From Ruminococcus flavefaciens (GTDB lineage Bacteria; Bacillota; Clostridia; Oscillospirales; Ruminococcaceae), in assembly GCA_015067005.1 (NCBI GenBank), contig SVNH01000016.1:1-64000 (forward strand): a stretch of DNA of 64,000 nucleotides. Direction: 5' to 3'. The notes below the pieces were generated by a model. The model saw only the letters and a program-made list of their open reading frames with translations, ran no database searches and had not been told where the DNA came from. The number at the start of each line of letters is the position of its first letter. Within the stretch, counting starts at the first letter, position 1. The position numbers and the translations under genes were made by a program. Shown one piece after another: positions 17,765 to 25,704 of this stretch.

Positions 17765-18262
17765 ATGAACAAGGTTATTTTAGTTGGAAGACTTACTGCT
17801 GATCCTGAACTCAGGCAGACTCAGAGCGGCGTTTCATCATGCCGTTTCACAGTTGCTGTTGACAGAAGATTTGCCGATAAGAATACCGGTGAAAGACAGG
17901 CTGATTTCATCTCATGCACTGCATGGAGACAGACAGCTGAGTTCGTTTCACGCTATTTCAGCAAGGGTAAGCTTATCGCAGTTGAAGGAAGCCTCAGAAC
18001 AGGCAGCTATACCGATAAGAACCACTCGGATGTTACTCATTATACTACCGATGTATTCGTTGATAACGTTGAGTTCGTAGGCGGTAAAGGTGAAAGCGGC
18101 GGAAGTCAGGGCGGTTATCAGAATAACGGCTACCAGAATAACTTCAAAACTCCTCAGCAGCAGGCTGCTCCGACACCGGCTGCACAGAATAATGACAGTA
18201 TGTCTTACGGCGAACTGAGCGATTTTGAAGAGATCCTCAGTGATGGCGAAGTTCCGTTCTGA
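17765..18262 (+). CDS. ssb: Single-stranded DNA-binding protein
   Basis: 165 aa. The OB fold covers residues 1-108 (MNKVILVGRLTADPELR, FISCTAWRQTAEFV, KGKLIAVEGSLRTGSY). A Gly/Gln/Asn-rich linker follows (about 110-148), then the acidic tip DFEEILSDGEVPF that recruits repair and replication partners. It stands between rpsF and rpsR as in most Firmicutes. Confidence 0.97.
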   Translation: MNKVILVGRLTADPELRQTQSGVSSCRFTVAVDRRFADKNTGERQADFISCTAWRQTAEFVSRYFSKGKLIAVEGSLRTGSYTDKNHSDVTHYTTDVFVDNVEFVGGKGESGGSQGGYQNNGYQNNFKTPQQQAAPTPAAQNNDSMSYGELSDFEEILSDGEVPF

Positions 18263-18300
18263 TAACGGAAACTGAATTCAATTTTTACGAAAGGAGTAGC

Positions 18301-18318
18301 CACATCTAATAAGATGTG
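18301..18318 (+). promoter_or_regulatory. Hairpin between the rpsR ribosome site and its start codon
   Basis: CACATCT / AGATGTG, a 7-bp perfect stem with loop AATA. AAAGGAG lies at about 18290-18296, directly before it, and ATG 18330 is 11 bases after it. If folded, the hairpin would shorten the site-to-start distance from about 33 to about 15 bases. Confidence 0.6.
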
Positions 18319-18329
18319 CGGTTTGTATC

Positions 18330-18572
18330 ATGGAAAAGGAAAGAAATTCCCGTCCTGCAAAGAAGCCTCGCAAGAAGGTTTGTATGTTCTGTGCAGACAG
18401 AGTTGAAAAGATCGATTACAAGGATCTCACAAAACTCAGAAAGTGCATGACTGAAAGAGCAAAGATCCTTCCGAGAAGAGTTACAGGTACCTGCGCTTAT
18501 CATCAGCGTGAACTTACAGTTGCTATCAAGAGAGCAAGACACATCGCTCTGCTTCCTTACGTTAGTGATTGA
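18330..18572 (+). CDS. rpsR: 30S ribosomal protein S18
   Basis: 80 aa. Partner of S6 in the 30S platform. The conserved core is [21 protein letters not shown], followed by [28 protein letters not shown]. The N-terminus is basic (residues 1-17), and two cysteines (KVCMFCA) suggest the zinc-binding C+ type in part. No other in-frame start exists between the upstream ribosome site and ATG 18330, so the long spacer with a hairpin is real. A terminator follows. Confidence 0.95.
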   Translation: MEKERNSRPAKKPRKKVCMFCADRVEKIDYKDLTKLRKCMTERAKILPRRVTGTCAYHQRELTVAIKRARHIALLPYVSD

Positions 18573-18582
18573 TCGTATAATT

Positions 18583-18612
18583 AAGGAGGCTTTTACAGCC
18601 TCCTTTTGTTTT
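18583..18612 (+). terminator. Terminator of rpsF-ssb-rpsR
   Basis: An 8-bp stem AAGGAGGC (18583-18590) with GCCTCCTT (18598-18605), followed by TTGTTTTAT. Confidence 0.88.
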
Positions 18613-18664
18613 ATCATGTATATGTATCCGCTCCGACGGCATCTTGCGGAGCGTATGAGGGAGT

Positions 18665-18886
18665 TTATCGGCTCGAACTTGTTTCATAAGCAAGCTCTTC
18701 GTCCCTTCTGAAAAGAAGGGAAATACACCATACTGCTGAGATCGCTACAAGAATGTAGAGAGTTCTGCTGATGATGCTTGCTGAACCGCCAAAGAGCCAT
18801 GCTATAACATCAAGTTCAAAAATTCCGACTAATCCCCAGTTTATTCCTCCTATGATAAGAAGAATAAGCGCTAATTTGTCCCACAT
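18665..18886 (-). CDS. DUF378 family small membrane protein
   Basis: 73 aa. Two transmembrane helices, with the family signature IGGINWGLVGIFELDVIAWL in the first half. The tail is charged. On the minus strand GAGGTG sits about 8 bases before the ATG at 18886. Function unknown; the Bacillus homologue is YuzA. It is transcribed towards the end of rpsR. Confidence 0.88.
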   Translation of the reverse strand: MWDKLALILLIIGGINWGLVGIFELDVIAWLFGGSASIISRTLYILVAISAVWCISLLFRRDEELAYETSSSR

Positions 18887-18985
18887 ATGAGAACACCTCT
18901 TTATTCGGGATTTCTCGACGCTTTGTGCGTCTGAAAGTATTATTGCAAAAATAATGTTAAATATTCAGAAAGTTGGGTGAAAATT

Positions 18986-19615
18986 ATGGAAACAAAAACA
19001 AAGGTAATCCTCATTATAATCGCTGCGTTACTGGTATTGCTGTTCATCGTTTGTATTGCGAATTACTTCAGCAAGGGCAAGCGAAAGGGAAGAGCAGCTG
19101 AACGCAAGGTCGCAGGAACTCTCAAAAAACTTGGCAAAAATGATAACATACGTATAATCAATAACGCTTTTCTGCCGCTTTACCGTAAGACCTGTGAGAT
19201 AGATCACCTTGTATTCGGAAGATTCGGCATCCTTGTTGTTGAAACAAAAGGTATTTCCGGTACTGTTTCCGGAAAAGGCAAAAAGCTTGAACACTCAATG
19301 GGCGCAGTAAAGCATAAACTCTATAACCCCGAAATGCAGAACAAGACACATATTGATAATGTTACACACCACCTTAAAAAGGGCGGATTTGAGAATACTC
19401 CTGTTTATGGTGCCGTTGTGTTCACCGATAAGGACATTGACCTCAAGGCAAATGTTGGCATGAAGCTCGATCAGTTCAAGGACTATTACACACGTATAGC
19501 TTCCGCAGATGCCGGCTGTAATCAGGATGTCCTGTACCATCATTTTGAGGACATAAGAGTGAGAAATCCGATAAGAAAATTCTTCCACCGATTCAACAAA
19601 AAAGACTGGGATTAA
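18986..19615 (+). CDS. Membrane-anchored NERD (nuclease-related) domain protein
   Basis: About 209 aa. One N-terminal membrane helix (about residues 7-27) is followed by a NERD domain. The core reads EIDHLVFGRFGILVVETKG, with Asp73, Glu86 and Lys88 in the D-E-K pattern of restriction-like nucleases; an upstream AAER supplies another Glu. The C-terminal 90 residues are basic and not recognised. ATG 18986 is chosen; an in-frame GTG lies at 18977. Substrate unknown. A tandem repeat begins right after the stop. Confidence 0.8.
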   Translation: METKTKVILIIIAALLVLLFIVCIANYFSKGKRKGRAAERKVAGTLKKLGKNDNIRIINNAFLPLYRKTCEIDHLVFGRFGILVVETKGISGTVSGKGKKLEHSMGAVKHKLYNPEMQNKTHIDNVTHHLKKGGFENTPVYGAVVFTDKDIDLKANVGMKLDQFKDYYTRIASADAGCNQDVLYHHFEDIRVRNPIRKFFHRFNKKDWD

Positions 19616-19616
19616 G

Positions 19617-19631
19617 GCAGCGTGACGCTGC
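19617..19631. repeat. Short palindrome at the head of the repeat block
   Basis: GCAGCGT-g-ACGCTGC, a perfect 15-base palindrome. The same sequence, with one arm decayed, starts the related element at 31708. Confidence 0.7.
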
Positions 19632-19634
19632 ACC

Positions 19635-19732
19635 CTTCCACGTTGACGCTTGTTTCACGCGCTTGCTTTGTGAAATGGGCATACACGTACTCGCACACGG
19701 TACAAAATTAATGATTCGGATTCAGAATGAAG
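19635..19732. repeat. 98-bp intergenic repeat, copy 1
   Basis: First of two tandem copies (period 114 bases) that differ at only 7 of 98 positions. Contains TTTCAC...GTGAAA able to form a small hairpin. Further, more diverged copies are at 31413 and 31708. No convincing coding potential. Confidence 0.85.
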
Positions 19733-19748
19733 TGGTTGCCTTCGCTGG

Positions 19749-19846
19749 CTTCCACGCTGACGCTTGTTTCACGCGCTTGCTTTGGAAAATGAGCATACGC
19801 GTACTCGCACACGGTACGAAATTAATGATTCGGATTCTGAATGAAG
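19749..19846. repeat. 98-bp intergenic repeat, copy 2
   Basis: Second tandem copy. Contains CGTAC...GTACG able to pair across 9 bases. It ends about 28 bases before the terminator of the minus-strand HPr-like gene. Confidence 0.85.
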
Positions 19847-19873
19847 CTGAAAAGGTGTATTTATGAAGCGAAA

Positions 19874-19904
19874 AAAGGACTGCCGCATTGAGCAGCAGTC
19901 CTTT
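19874..19904 (-). terminator. Terminator of the HPr-like gene
   Basis: A 10-bp stem (AAAGGACTGC / GCAGTCCTTT). Read on the minus strand it runs into TTTTTT. Confidence 0.88.
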
Positions 19905-19922
19905 AATTATGTCTGTTAAACA

Positions 19923-20153
19923 TTACTTAACGATGAATTTGTCGATCTCCTTGAGGAACTTTTCAGCGTCATCAGTATGTGCATTGAGCTGGATAGGCTT
20001 GGAAAGGTCGAGGCTGAAAATACCCATGATAGACTTTGCATCTACTGCATATCTTCCGGATACAAGGTCGATATCGAAGTCATAGTGCATTACGATGGTC
20101 ACGAATTCTTTAACATCGTTGATAGCCTGTAAAAATACAGTTGTCTTAGTCAT
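19923..20153 (-). CDS. HPr-like protein lacking the active-site histidine
   Basis: 76 aa. The region around Ser41 (VDAKSIMGIFSLDL) closely matches the HPr segment around regulatory Ser46 (KSIMG...SL). However, the GxHARPA loop with His15 is missing, with about five residues fewer there (QAINDVKEF). It therefore cannot act as a PTS phosphocarrier, but might be a Ser-phosphorylated or purely binding regulator, as Crh is in Bacillus. AGGAGG lies 7 bases before the ATG. It has its own promoter and terminator. Confidence 0.8.
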   Translation of the reverse strand: MTKTTVFLQAINDVKEFVTIVMHYDFDIDLVSGRYAVDAKSIMGIFSLDLSKPIQLNAHTDDAEKFLKEIDKFIVK

Positions 20154-20246
20154 ATTCTTACCTCCTGATTCTGAATGGTGTTTGTTGGTGTGTGATTTTT
20201 TCTTGTTTATTTCTTTTTCGTGCGGCTTTTCCGTTTCCGCAACTAT

Positions 20247-20275
20247 ATAATAGCATTAAAAAAGCGCGTTGTCAA
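20247..20275 (-). promoter_or_regulatory. sigma-A promoter for the HPr-like gene
   Basis: On the minus strand, TTGACA (20270-20275), 17-base spacer, TATTAT (20247-20252). It lies about 95 bases upstream of the start codon. Confidence 0.82.
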
Positions 20276-20310
20276 GGCGCAGATAGCAAATTCGTCAAAT
20301 TAGTATAATA

Positions 20311-20340
20311 AAATCGGAAAAGCAAAGCCGGTTTTTATTC
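20311..20340 (+). other. Terminator-like hairpin upstream of mtaB
   Basis: AAAATCGG pairs with CCGGTTTT (one T-G wobble) across a 10-base loop, then TTATT. It could be a weak terminator or an attenuator in the mtaB leader. No strong mtaB promoter was recognised in 20281-20430. Confidence 0.35.
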
Positions 20341-20439
20341 ATAGCAGATAACTATTGAGAGTGTACAAAAAATATTTGCGATTTTTGTGCAAGCTGCATA
20401 TGTAGAAGCAGCGAAAATAATGTGATAATAAGGTGAAAT

Positions 20440-21759
20440 ATGTATAAAGTATATTTTATTACTTTTGGCTGCAAGGTCAATCACTATGAAACTGAATGTA
20501 TGAAGGAGCTCTTCAAAAAAAATGGCTGGGAAGTTGTATCTGTTCCGGAATTATCTGACTGTGTGGTAATAAATTCCTGCACCGTAACTTCTTCCGGAGA
20601 CAGCCGTGCTCTTAATGCCCTCAGAAAGATCAGAACTCAGTTCCCTGATGCTGTTATTGCTATGACAGGCTGCTATCCGCAGGCTGATCCGGAAAATGCC
20701 GCTAAGCTTCAGGATGCTGATATAATCTGCGGAACTAAGGAAAGAGGACGCATAGTTGAACTTGTAAGCAGATTCATTGAAGAGCGCAGCCGTATTGTGA
20801 ACATTCCGGCACATGAACGCGGAGAAAAGTTCGAGCCGCTGATGTGTACACATTACGATGATAATACAAGAGCATTCATGAAGATACAGGACGGCTGCGA
20901 CCGCTTTTGTTCTTACTGCATGATACCTTATGCGCGCGGAAGGTGCAGATCTAAAGCCCCTGACGATATACGCTCAGAGCTTGCTGCTGTGGCTGCAAAC
21001 GGCGTTCAGGAGGTCGTGCTTTCCGGAATAAATCTTGCATTCTACGGTGCTGAATGGGGGATGACTCTTGCTGATGCAGCAGAGATCTGCGCCGGTATTG
21101 AGGGCATAAAGCGTATCAGACTTGGTTCGCTTGAACCGGAAATGCTTACGGACGAGCAGCTTGCGAGACTTGCTGCTGTACCGCAGATGTGTCCGCAGTT
21201 CCATTTGTCACTTCAAAGCGGCTGCGACAGGATGCTAAAGGCTATGAATCGCCACTATACTTCTGCTGAGTATCTTGAACTCACAGAGCGAATAAGAAAT
21301 TTTTTCCCTGAATGTGCTTTCACTACCGATATTATGGTAGGATTTCCGCAGGAGACGGATGAGGATTTCCGTGAATCGGCAGATTTTATAGAAAAAGTCG
21401 GCTTTGCAAAGGTACACGTTTTCAGGTATTCGCGCAGAAAGGGTACTGTCGCAGACAGGATGTCCGGACAGATACCGGAATCTGTCAAGAGCGAACGCTG
21501 GAAGCTTATGACTGCTAAAGCCGACAGATCCCGTGATATTTACCTGAAAAACCTCATTGGAAGGACTGTTCCCGTACTTTTTGAAAGGGAGAATTCCAGC
21601 GAATTTCATCAGGGACACGCTCCTGACGGTACGTTAATAAAAATTTCACGAAAAAATTCTGAAAAAAGTTTGCGTAATCGCATAATTAGTGTTATAATAG
21701 AAGTAGCCGGTCATGAATGCTGTTATGGCAGACCGACCGCTGATATTTGTTATGATTAA
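20440..21759 (+). CDS. mtaB: tRNA N6-threonylcarbamoyladenosine methylthiotransferase MtaB
   Basis: 439 aa. Radical-SAM methylthiotransferase that turns t6A37 into ms2t6A37 in tRNAs reading ANN codons. The N-terminal cysteines are in TFGCKVNHYE, NSCTVT and TGCYPQ. The SAM motif is CDRFCSYCMIPYARGRCRS. TTDIMVGFPQETDEDF is conserved. The TRAM part is short and the last 20 residues are unlike the family, perhaps because the purL promoter lies within the 3' end of the gene. AAGGTGAAAT precedes ATG 20440. It is a paralogue of miaB at 1114. Confidence 0.94.
   Translation: MYKVYFITFGCKVNHYETECMKELFKKNGWEVVSVPELSDCVVINSCTVTSSGDSRALNALRKIRTQFPDAVIAMTGCYPQADPENAAKLQDADIICGTKERGRIVELVSRFIEERSRIVNIPAHERGEKFEPLMCTHYDDNTRAFMKIQDGCDRFCSYCMIPYARGRCRSKAPDDIRSELAAVAANGVQEVVLSGINLAFYGAEWGMTLADAAEICAGIEGIKRIRLGSLEPEMLTDEQLARLAAVPQMCPQFHLSLQSGCDRMLKAMNRHYTSAEYLELTERIRNFFPECAFTTDIMVGFPQETDEDFRESADFIEKVGFAKVHVFRYSRRKGTVADRMSGQIPESVKSERWKLMTAKADRSRDIYLKNLIGRTVPVLFERENSSEFHQGHAPDGTLIKISRKNSEKSLRNRIISVIIEVAGHECCYGRPTADICYD
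21670..21698 (+). promoter_or_regulatory. purL promoter inside the 3' end of mtaB
   Basis: TTGCGT 21670-21675, 17-base spacer, TATAAT 21693-21698, about 60 bases before the mtaB stop. Confidence 0.75.
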
Positions 21760-21828
21760 TGGCTGGGAGCAAGTAAGCCTTGCTTTCGGCTTAATACACC
21801 CCCTTCGGGGAGAAGGAGACTTGAATAT
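21699..21828 (+). other. purL leader with two small hairpins
   Basis: TAAGCC/GGCTTA and a compact CCCC-TTC-GGGG hairpin precede the AGAAGGAG ribosome site. No T tract follows either, and I do not recognise a purine, ZTP or PRPP riboswitch in it. Confidence 0.4.
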
Positions 21829-24800
21829 ATGTCCGTATTCAGAATTTATGTTGAAAAGAAGCCTGAATTTGCAGTTGAGGCACAGTCAGTCCTCAGTGAT
21901 GTCAGAACTGCGCTCAGACTCAATCTCACAGGTCTGAGGATCCTTAACCGTTATGATGCAGATAAACTCAGCGAGGAGGATTTCAAGGCTGCTATCAGCA
22001 CCGTTTTTTCAGAGCCTGCTGTCGATCTCGTTTATGACGATATGCCGAGAACAGGCGAGAATGATCGTGTGTTTGCGGTTGAGTATCTGCCGGGACAGTT
22101 TGATCAGAGAGCAGACAGCTGTGAACAGTGTATACAGATCCTTCGTCAGGGAGAGCGCTGCCGCGTAAGAAATGCGCGTATCTACATAGTTTCCGGACAG
22201 ATCACCGATGAACAGTTCGAGAAACTCAAGTCTTATATAATCAACCCAGTCGAGAGCCGTGAAGCTTCTCTCGAAGCAGTAAAGAGCCTCGATACAAATT
22301 ACGACATCCCGACAACTGTTGAGGTGCTTGAGGGCTTCACAAAGCTCAATGCTATCGGGCTTCATGCTTTTGTGGACAAGTTCGGTCTTGCAATGGATTA
22401 CGATGACATCAAGTTCTGTCAGGACTATTTCCGTAATGAGGAACACCGCGATCCTACTATAACTGAGATCAGGATGATAGATACATACTGGTCCGACCAC
22501 TGCCGTCATACAACTTTCCTTACAAATGTTGAAAAGGTAGACATCAAGACACCTTATATCAAGGATACTTACGATATGTATCTCAATGTCCGTGAGGAAC
22601 TTGGCAGAAGCGACCGCCCTGTTACTCTTATGGACATCGGTACTCTTGCTGCAAAGAAGCTTCGCAATGACGGTCTGCTTCCTGATCTTGATGAGTCAGA
22701 GGAGATCAATGCCTGCTCTGTAAAGATCAAGGTAGACATCGACGGCAAGCTTGAAGACTGGATACTCATGTTCAAGAACGAAACACATAACCACCCGACT
22801 GAGATCGAGCCTTTCGGCGGTGCTGCTACTTGTCTCGGCGGCGCTATCCGTGATCCGCTCTCAGGACGTTCTTATGTATATCAGGCTATGCGTGTTACAG
22901 GTGCAGCTAATCCGCTCGTTCCTGTTGAAGATACTATCACCGGCAAGCTTCCGCAGAGAAAGATCACTGTCGGTGCTGCTAACGGTTACAGCTCCTACGG
23001 TAACCAGATAGGTCTTGCTACCGGACACGTTGCTGAGGTATATCATCCCGGCTATGTTGCAAAGAGAATGGAGATCGGCGCAGTAGTTGGTGCGGCTCCT
23101 GCTGAAAATATCAGAAGAGAAAGACCTGTTCCAGGCGATGTTGTCATCCTTCTCGGCGGTAAGACCGGCCGTGACGGCTGCGGCGGTGCAACAGGTTCAT
23201 CAAAGTCACATACACTCGAATCCCTCGAAAGCTGCGGTGCAGAGGTACAGAAGGGTAATCCGCCTGAAGAGAGAAAGCTCCAGAGACTTTTCCGCAATCC
23301 TGAGGTAACTAAGCTTATCAAGCGCTGCAATGACTTCGGTGCAGGCGGTGTATCAGTAGCTATCGGTGAACTTACAGACGGTCTTATCATCAACCTCAAT
23401 GCAGTTCCGAAGAAGTACGATGGTCTTGATGGTACTGAGATCGCTATTTCCGAATCACAGGAGAGAATGGCTGTTGTTGTTGCTCCTGAGGACGTTGAAA
23501 AGTTCATGGCAGAGGCTTCAAAGGAAAATCTCGAAGCAACACTCGTTGCAGACGTTGTTGAAGAGCCTCGCCTAAAAATGGTATGGAACGATAACACTAT
23601 CGTTGATCTTTCTCGTGAATTTCTCAATTCAAACGGCGCTCCCAAGTATACCGATATTGAGGTCGAGGCACCTTCCGACAATAACAATGAGGAGCTTCCT
23701 GCTGATGATGCTGAGTCATGGAATGAGCTTATGGCTAACCTCAATGTATGCTCACAGAAGGGACTCGTTGAGAAATTCGACTCCACTATCGGTGCAGGTA
23801 CAGTTCTTATGCCGTTCGGCGGCGTATACCAGATGACTCCTTCACAAGCTATGGCAGCTAAGATACCGGTACTTGAAGGCGAGACCAATACCTGCTCACT
23901 CATGGGCTGGGGCTACGATCCGGAGGTCTCTGAGAAGTCTCCTTACCACGGCGCTATGATGGCAGTTGTTGACTCTATCGCTAAGGTAGTTGCAGCCGGC
24001 GGTACTTATAAGAAGTGCTGGCTCACATTCCAGGAATACTTCGAGAGAACACAGAACGATCCTAAGCGCTGGGGCAAGCCTATGGCAGCACTTCTCGGTG
24101 CATTCAGGGCACAGCTTGAAATGGGCTGCGGTTCTATCGGCGGCAAGGACTCAATGTCCGGTACTTTCGAGAATATAGATGTTCCGCCTACACTTGTTTC
24201 GTTCGCAGTATCAACTGCTATGGCTGACAAGATCGTTTCAACTGAATTCAAGAATGCCGGCGATGATGTTATCATGATCGCTCCTGATTACGATGAGAAC
24301 GGTCTGCCTGTATTCGACAGCGTTAAGGCTTGCTTTGACAAGGTAGAGAAGCTTATCGCTGACGGCAGAGCAAATGCAGTATGGACTATCGGATACGGCG
24401 GCGTTGCTGAGGGTATCGCAAAGATGTGCTTCGGTAACAAGCTCGGCTTCGAGTTCACCCAGAAGCTTACATCCAAGCAGCTGTTCAAGCCTTGCTACGG
24501 CGGATTCGTTATTGAACTTGCCGGTGCTGCTAATGAGGATGAAAATATTATCGGTCATACTATCAGTGATTACAAGATACTCTCTATGGATTATACTGTC
24601 AGTCTCGATAATCTCCAGAGAATATGGGAAGGCAAGCTTGAACCGGTATTCCCATGCCGCATAAAGACTACTGATGTAACTCCTGAGATCTACTCCAATA
24701 CTGACAGACTTCATCTTACAGCTTCTATCAAGGCTGCTCAGCCGAGGGTACTCATTCCTGTATTCCCGGGTACAAACTGCGAATACGATACAGCCCGTGC

Positions 24801-25536
24801 ATTCGAGAGAGCAGGCGCTAAGACTGAAACTGTCGTTATCCGCAACCTCTCAGCAGGTGATATTGAGGATTCTGTAAGCTATTTCGAGAGAGCCATCCGT
24901 CATTCACAGATCATCATGATACCGGGCGGTTTCTCCGGCGGTGATGAGCCGGAGGGAAGCGGTAAGTTTATTACAGCATTCTTCCGCAATCCTAAGATCA
25001 AGGACGCTGTACACGATCTTCTCAAGAACCGTGATGGTCTTATGCTTGGTATCTGCAACGGCTTCCAGGCACTCATAAAGCTTGGTCTTGTACCTTTTGG
25101 CGAGATTATCGACATGAGAGACGATTCTCCTACACTTACATTTAATACTATTGCAAGACATCAGTCCATGATGGTAAATACACGTATCGCATCCAACAAG
25201 AGCCCGTGGCTCTATGGCTGTGAGGTAGGCGACATCCACACTATCCCGATCTCTCACGGCGAAGGACGCTTCGTAGCACCTGCAAGCCTTATCCAGCAGA
25301 TGGCTAAGAATGGTCAGATCGCTACACAGTATGTTGACCTTACAGGCAGTCCTTCAATGGATATAAGATACAATCCTAATACATCTGTTGAGGCTATCGA
25401 GGGTATCACTTCTCCGGACGGACGTGTTCTCGGTAAAATGGGACACTCCGAGCGTATCGGAAGCTTCATCGGAAAGAATGTTCCGGGTGCTAAGGATCAG
25501 AAGATATTTGAATCCGGTGTGGCATATTTCAAATAA
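21829..25536 (+). CDS. purL: Phosphoribosylformylglycinamidine synthase, single-chain clostridial type
   Basis: 1235 aa. Makes FGAM from FGAR, glutamine and ATP in purine synthesis. It fuses a PurS-like N-terminus (residues 1-150), a linker with DTYWSDHCRHTTF, two AIRS-like halves (NHPTEIEPFGGAATCLGGAIRD in the first, GSIGGKDSMSGTF in the second) and a C-terminal class I glutaminase. The glutaminase has the nucleophile in MLGICNGFQALIKLGL, PGGFSGGDEPEGSGKF and ISHGEGRF. Length matches the roughly 1240-aa form of Clostridia rather than the split PurSQL of Bacillus. Ribosome site GAGAAGGAG. Ends at a terminator. Confidence 0.97.
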   Translation: MSVFRIYVEKKPEFAVEAQSVLSDVRTALRLNLTGLRILNRYDADKLSEEDFKAAISTVFSEPAVDLVYDDMPRTGENDRVFAVEYLPGQFDQRADSCEQCIQILRQGERCRVRNARIYIVSGQITDEQFEKLKSYIINPVESREASLEAVKSLDTNYDIPTTVEVLEGFTKLNAIGLHAFVDKFGLAMDYDDIKFCQDYFRNEEHRDPTITEIRMIDTYWSDHCRHTTFLTNVEKVDIKTPYIKDTYDMYLNVREELGRSDRPVTLMDIGTLAAKKLRNDGLLPDLDESEEINACSVKIKVDIDGKLEDWILMFKNETHNHPTEIEPFGGAATCLGGAIRDPLSGRSYVYQAMRVTGAANPLVPVEDTITGKLPQRKITVGAANGYSSYGNQIGLATGHVAEVYHPGYVAKRMEIGAVVGAAPAENIRRERPVPGDVVILLGGKTGRDGCGGATGSSKSHTLESLESCGAEVQKGNPPEERKLQRLFRNPEVTKLIKRCNDFGAGGVSVAIGELTDGLIINLNAVPKKYDGLDGTEIAISESQERMAVVVAPEDVEKFMAEASKENLEATLVADVVEEPRLKMVWNDNTIVDLSREFLNSNGAPKYTDIEVEAPSDNNNEELPADDAESWNELMANLNVCSQKGLVEKFDSTIGAGTVLMPFGGVYQMTPSQAMAAKIPVLEGETNTCSLMGWGYDPEVSEKSPYHGAMMAVVDSIAKVVAAGGTYKKCWLTFQEYFERTQNDPKRWGKPMAALLGAFRAQLEMGCGSIGGKDSMSGTFENIDVPPTLVSFAVSTAMADKIVSTEFKNAGDDVIMIAPDYDENGLPVFDSVKACFDKVEKLIADGRANAVWTIGYGGVAEGIAKMCFGNKLGFEFTQKLTSKQLFKPCYGGFVIELAGAANEDENIIGHTISDYKILSMDYTVSLDNLQRIWEGKLEPVFPCRIKTTDVTPEIYSNTDRLHLTASIKAAQPRVLIPVFPGTNCEYDTARAFERAGAKTETVVIRNLSAGDIEDSVSYFERAIRHSQIIMIPGGFSGGDEPEGSGKFITAFFRNPKIKDAVHDLLKNRDGLMLGICNGFQALIKLGLVPFGEIIDMRDDSPTLTFNTIARHQSMMVNTRIASNKSPWLYGCEVGDIHTIPISHGEGRFVAPASLIQQMAKNGQIATQYVDLTGSPSMDIRYNPNTSVEAIEGITSPDGRVLGKMGHSERIGSFIGKNVPGAKDQKIFESGVAYFK

Positions 25537-25562
25537 TAAGATCATTCAGCAATAAATATTTA

Positions 25563-25601
25563 AAGCCATAAAGAGGCATTTTGCTTCTTTATGGCTTTTT
25601 G
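25563..25601 (+). terminator. purL terminator
   Basis: A 12-bp stem AAGCCATAAAGA (25563-25574) with TCTTTATGGCTT (25586-25597), followed by a T tract. Confidence 0.9.
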
Positions 25602-25634
25602 TTTATACAATGCTATGTGATGGCATATTAAAGG

Positions 25635-25677
25635 AAAAAGCCTTACGATGATCGTTGGCATTGATCATCGTAAGGCT
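25635..25677 (-). terminator. Terminator of the vWA/lipase gene
   Basis: A 15-bp perfect stem (arms 25639-25653 and 25663-25677, loop of 9). On the minus strand it is followed by TTTTTCCTTT. Confidence 0.9.
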
Positions 25678-25704
25678 GAAATTATCGGTTTATATCAACC
25701 GGAA

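Noticed and set aside
19663-19866. 67-codon frame running through the tandem repeats
   Set aside because: The protein only mirrors the DNA repeat, has no ribosome site and resembles nothing known.
21699-21828. Purine or ZTP riboswitch ahead of purL
   Set aside because: Neither conserved core could be found by eye; only simple hairpins are present.
23052-23903. 283-codon open frame on the minus strand inside purL
   Set aside because: Low-complexity Ser-rich antisense translation of a well-recognised gene; no ribosome site.
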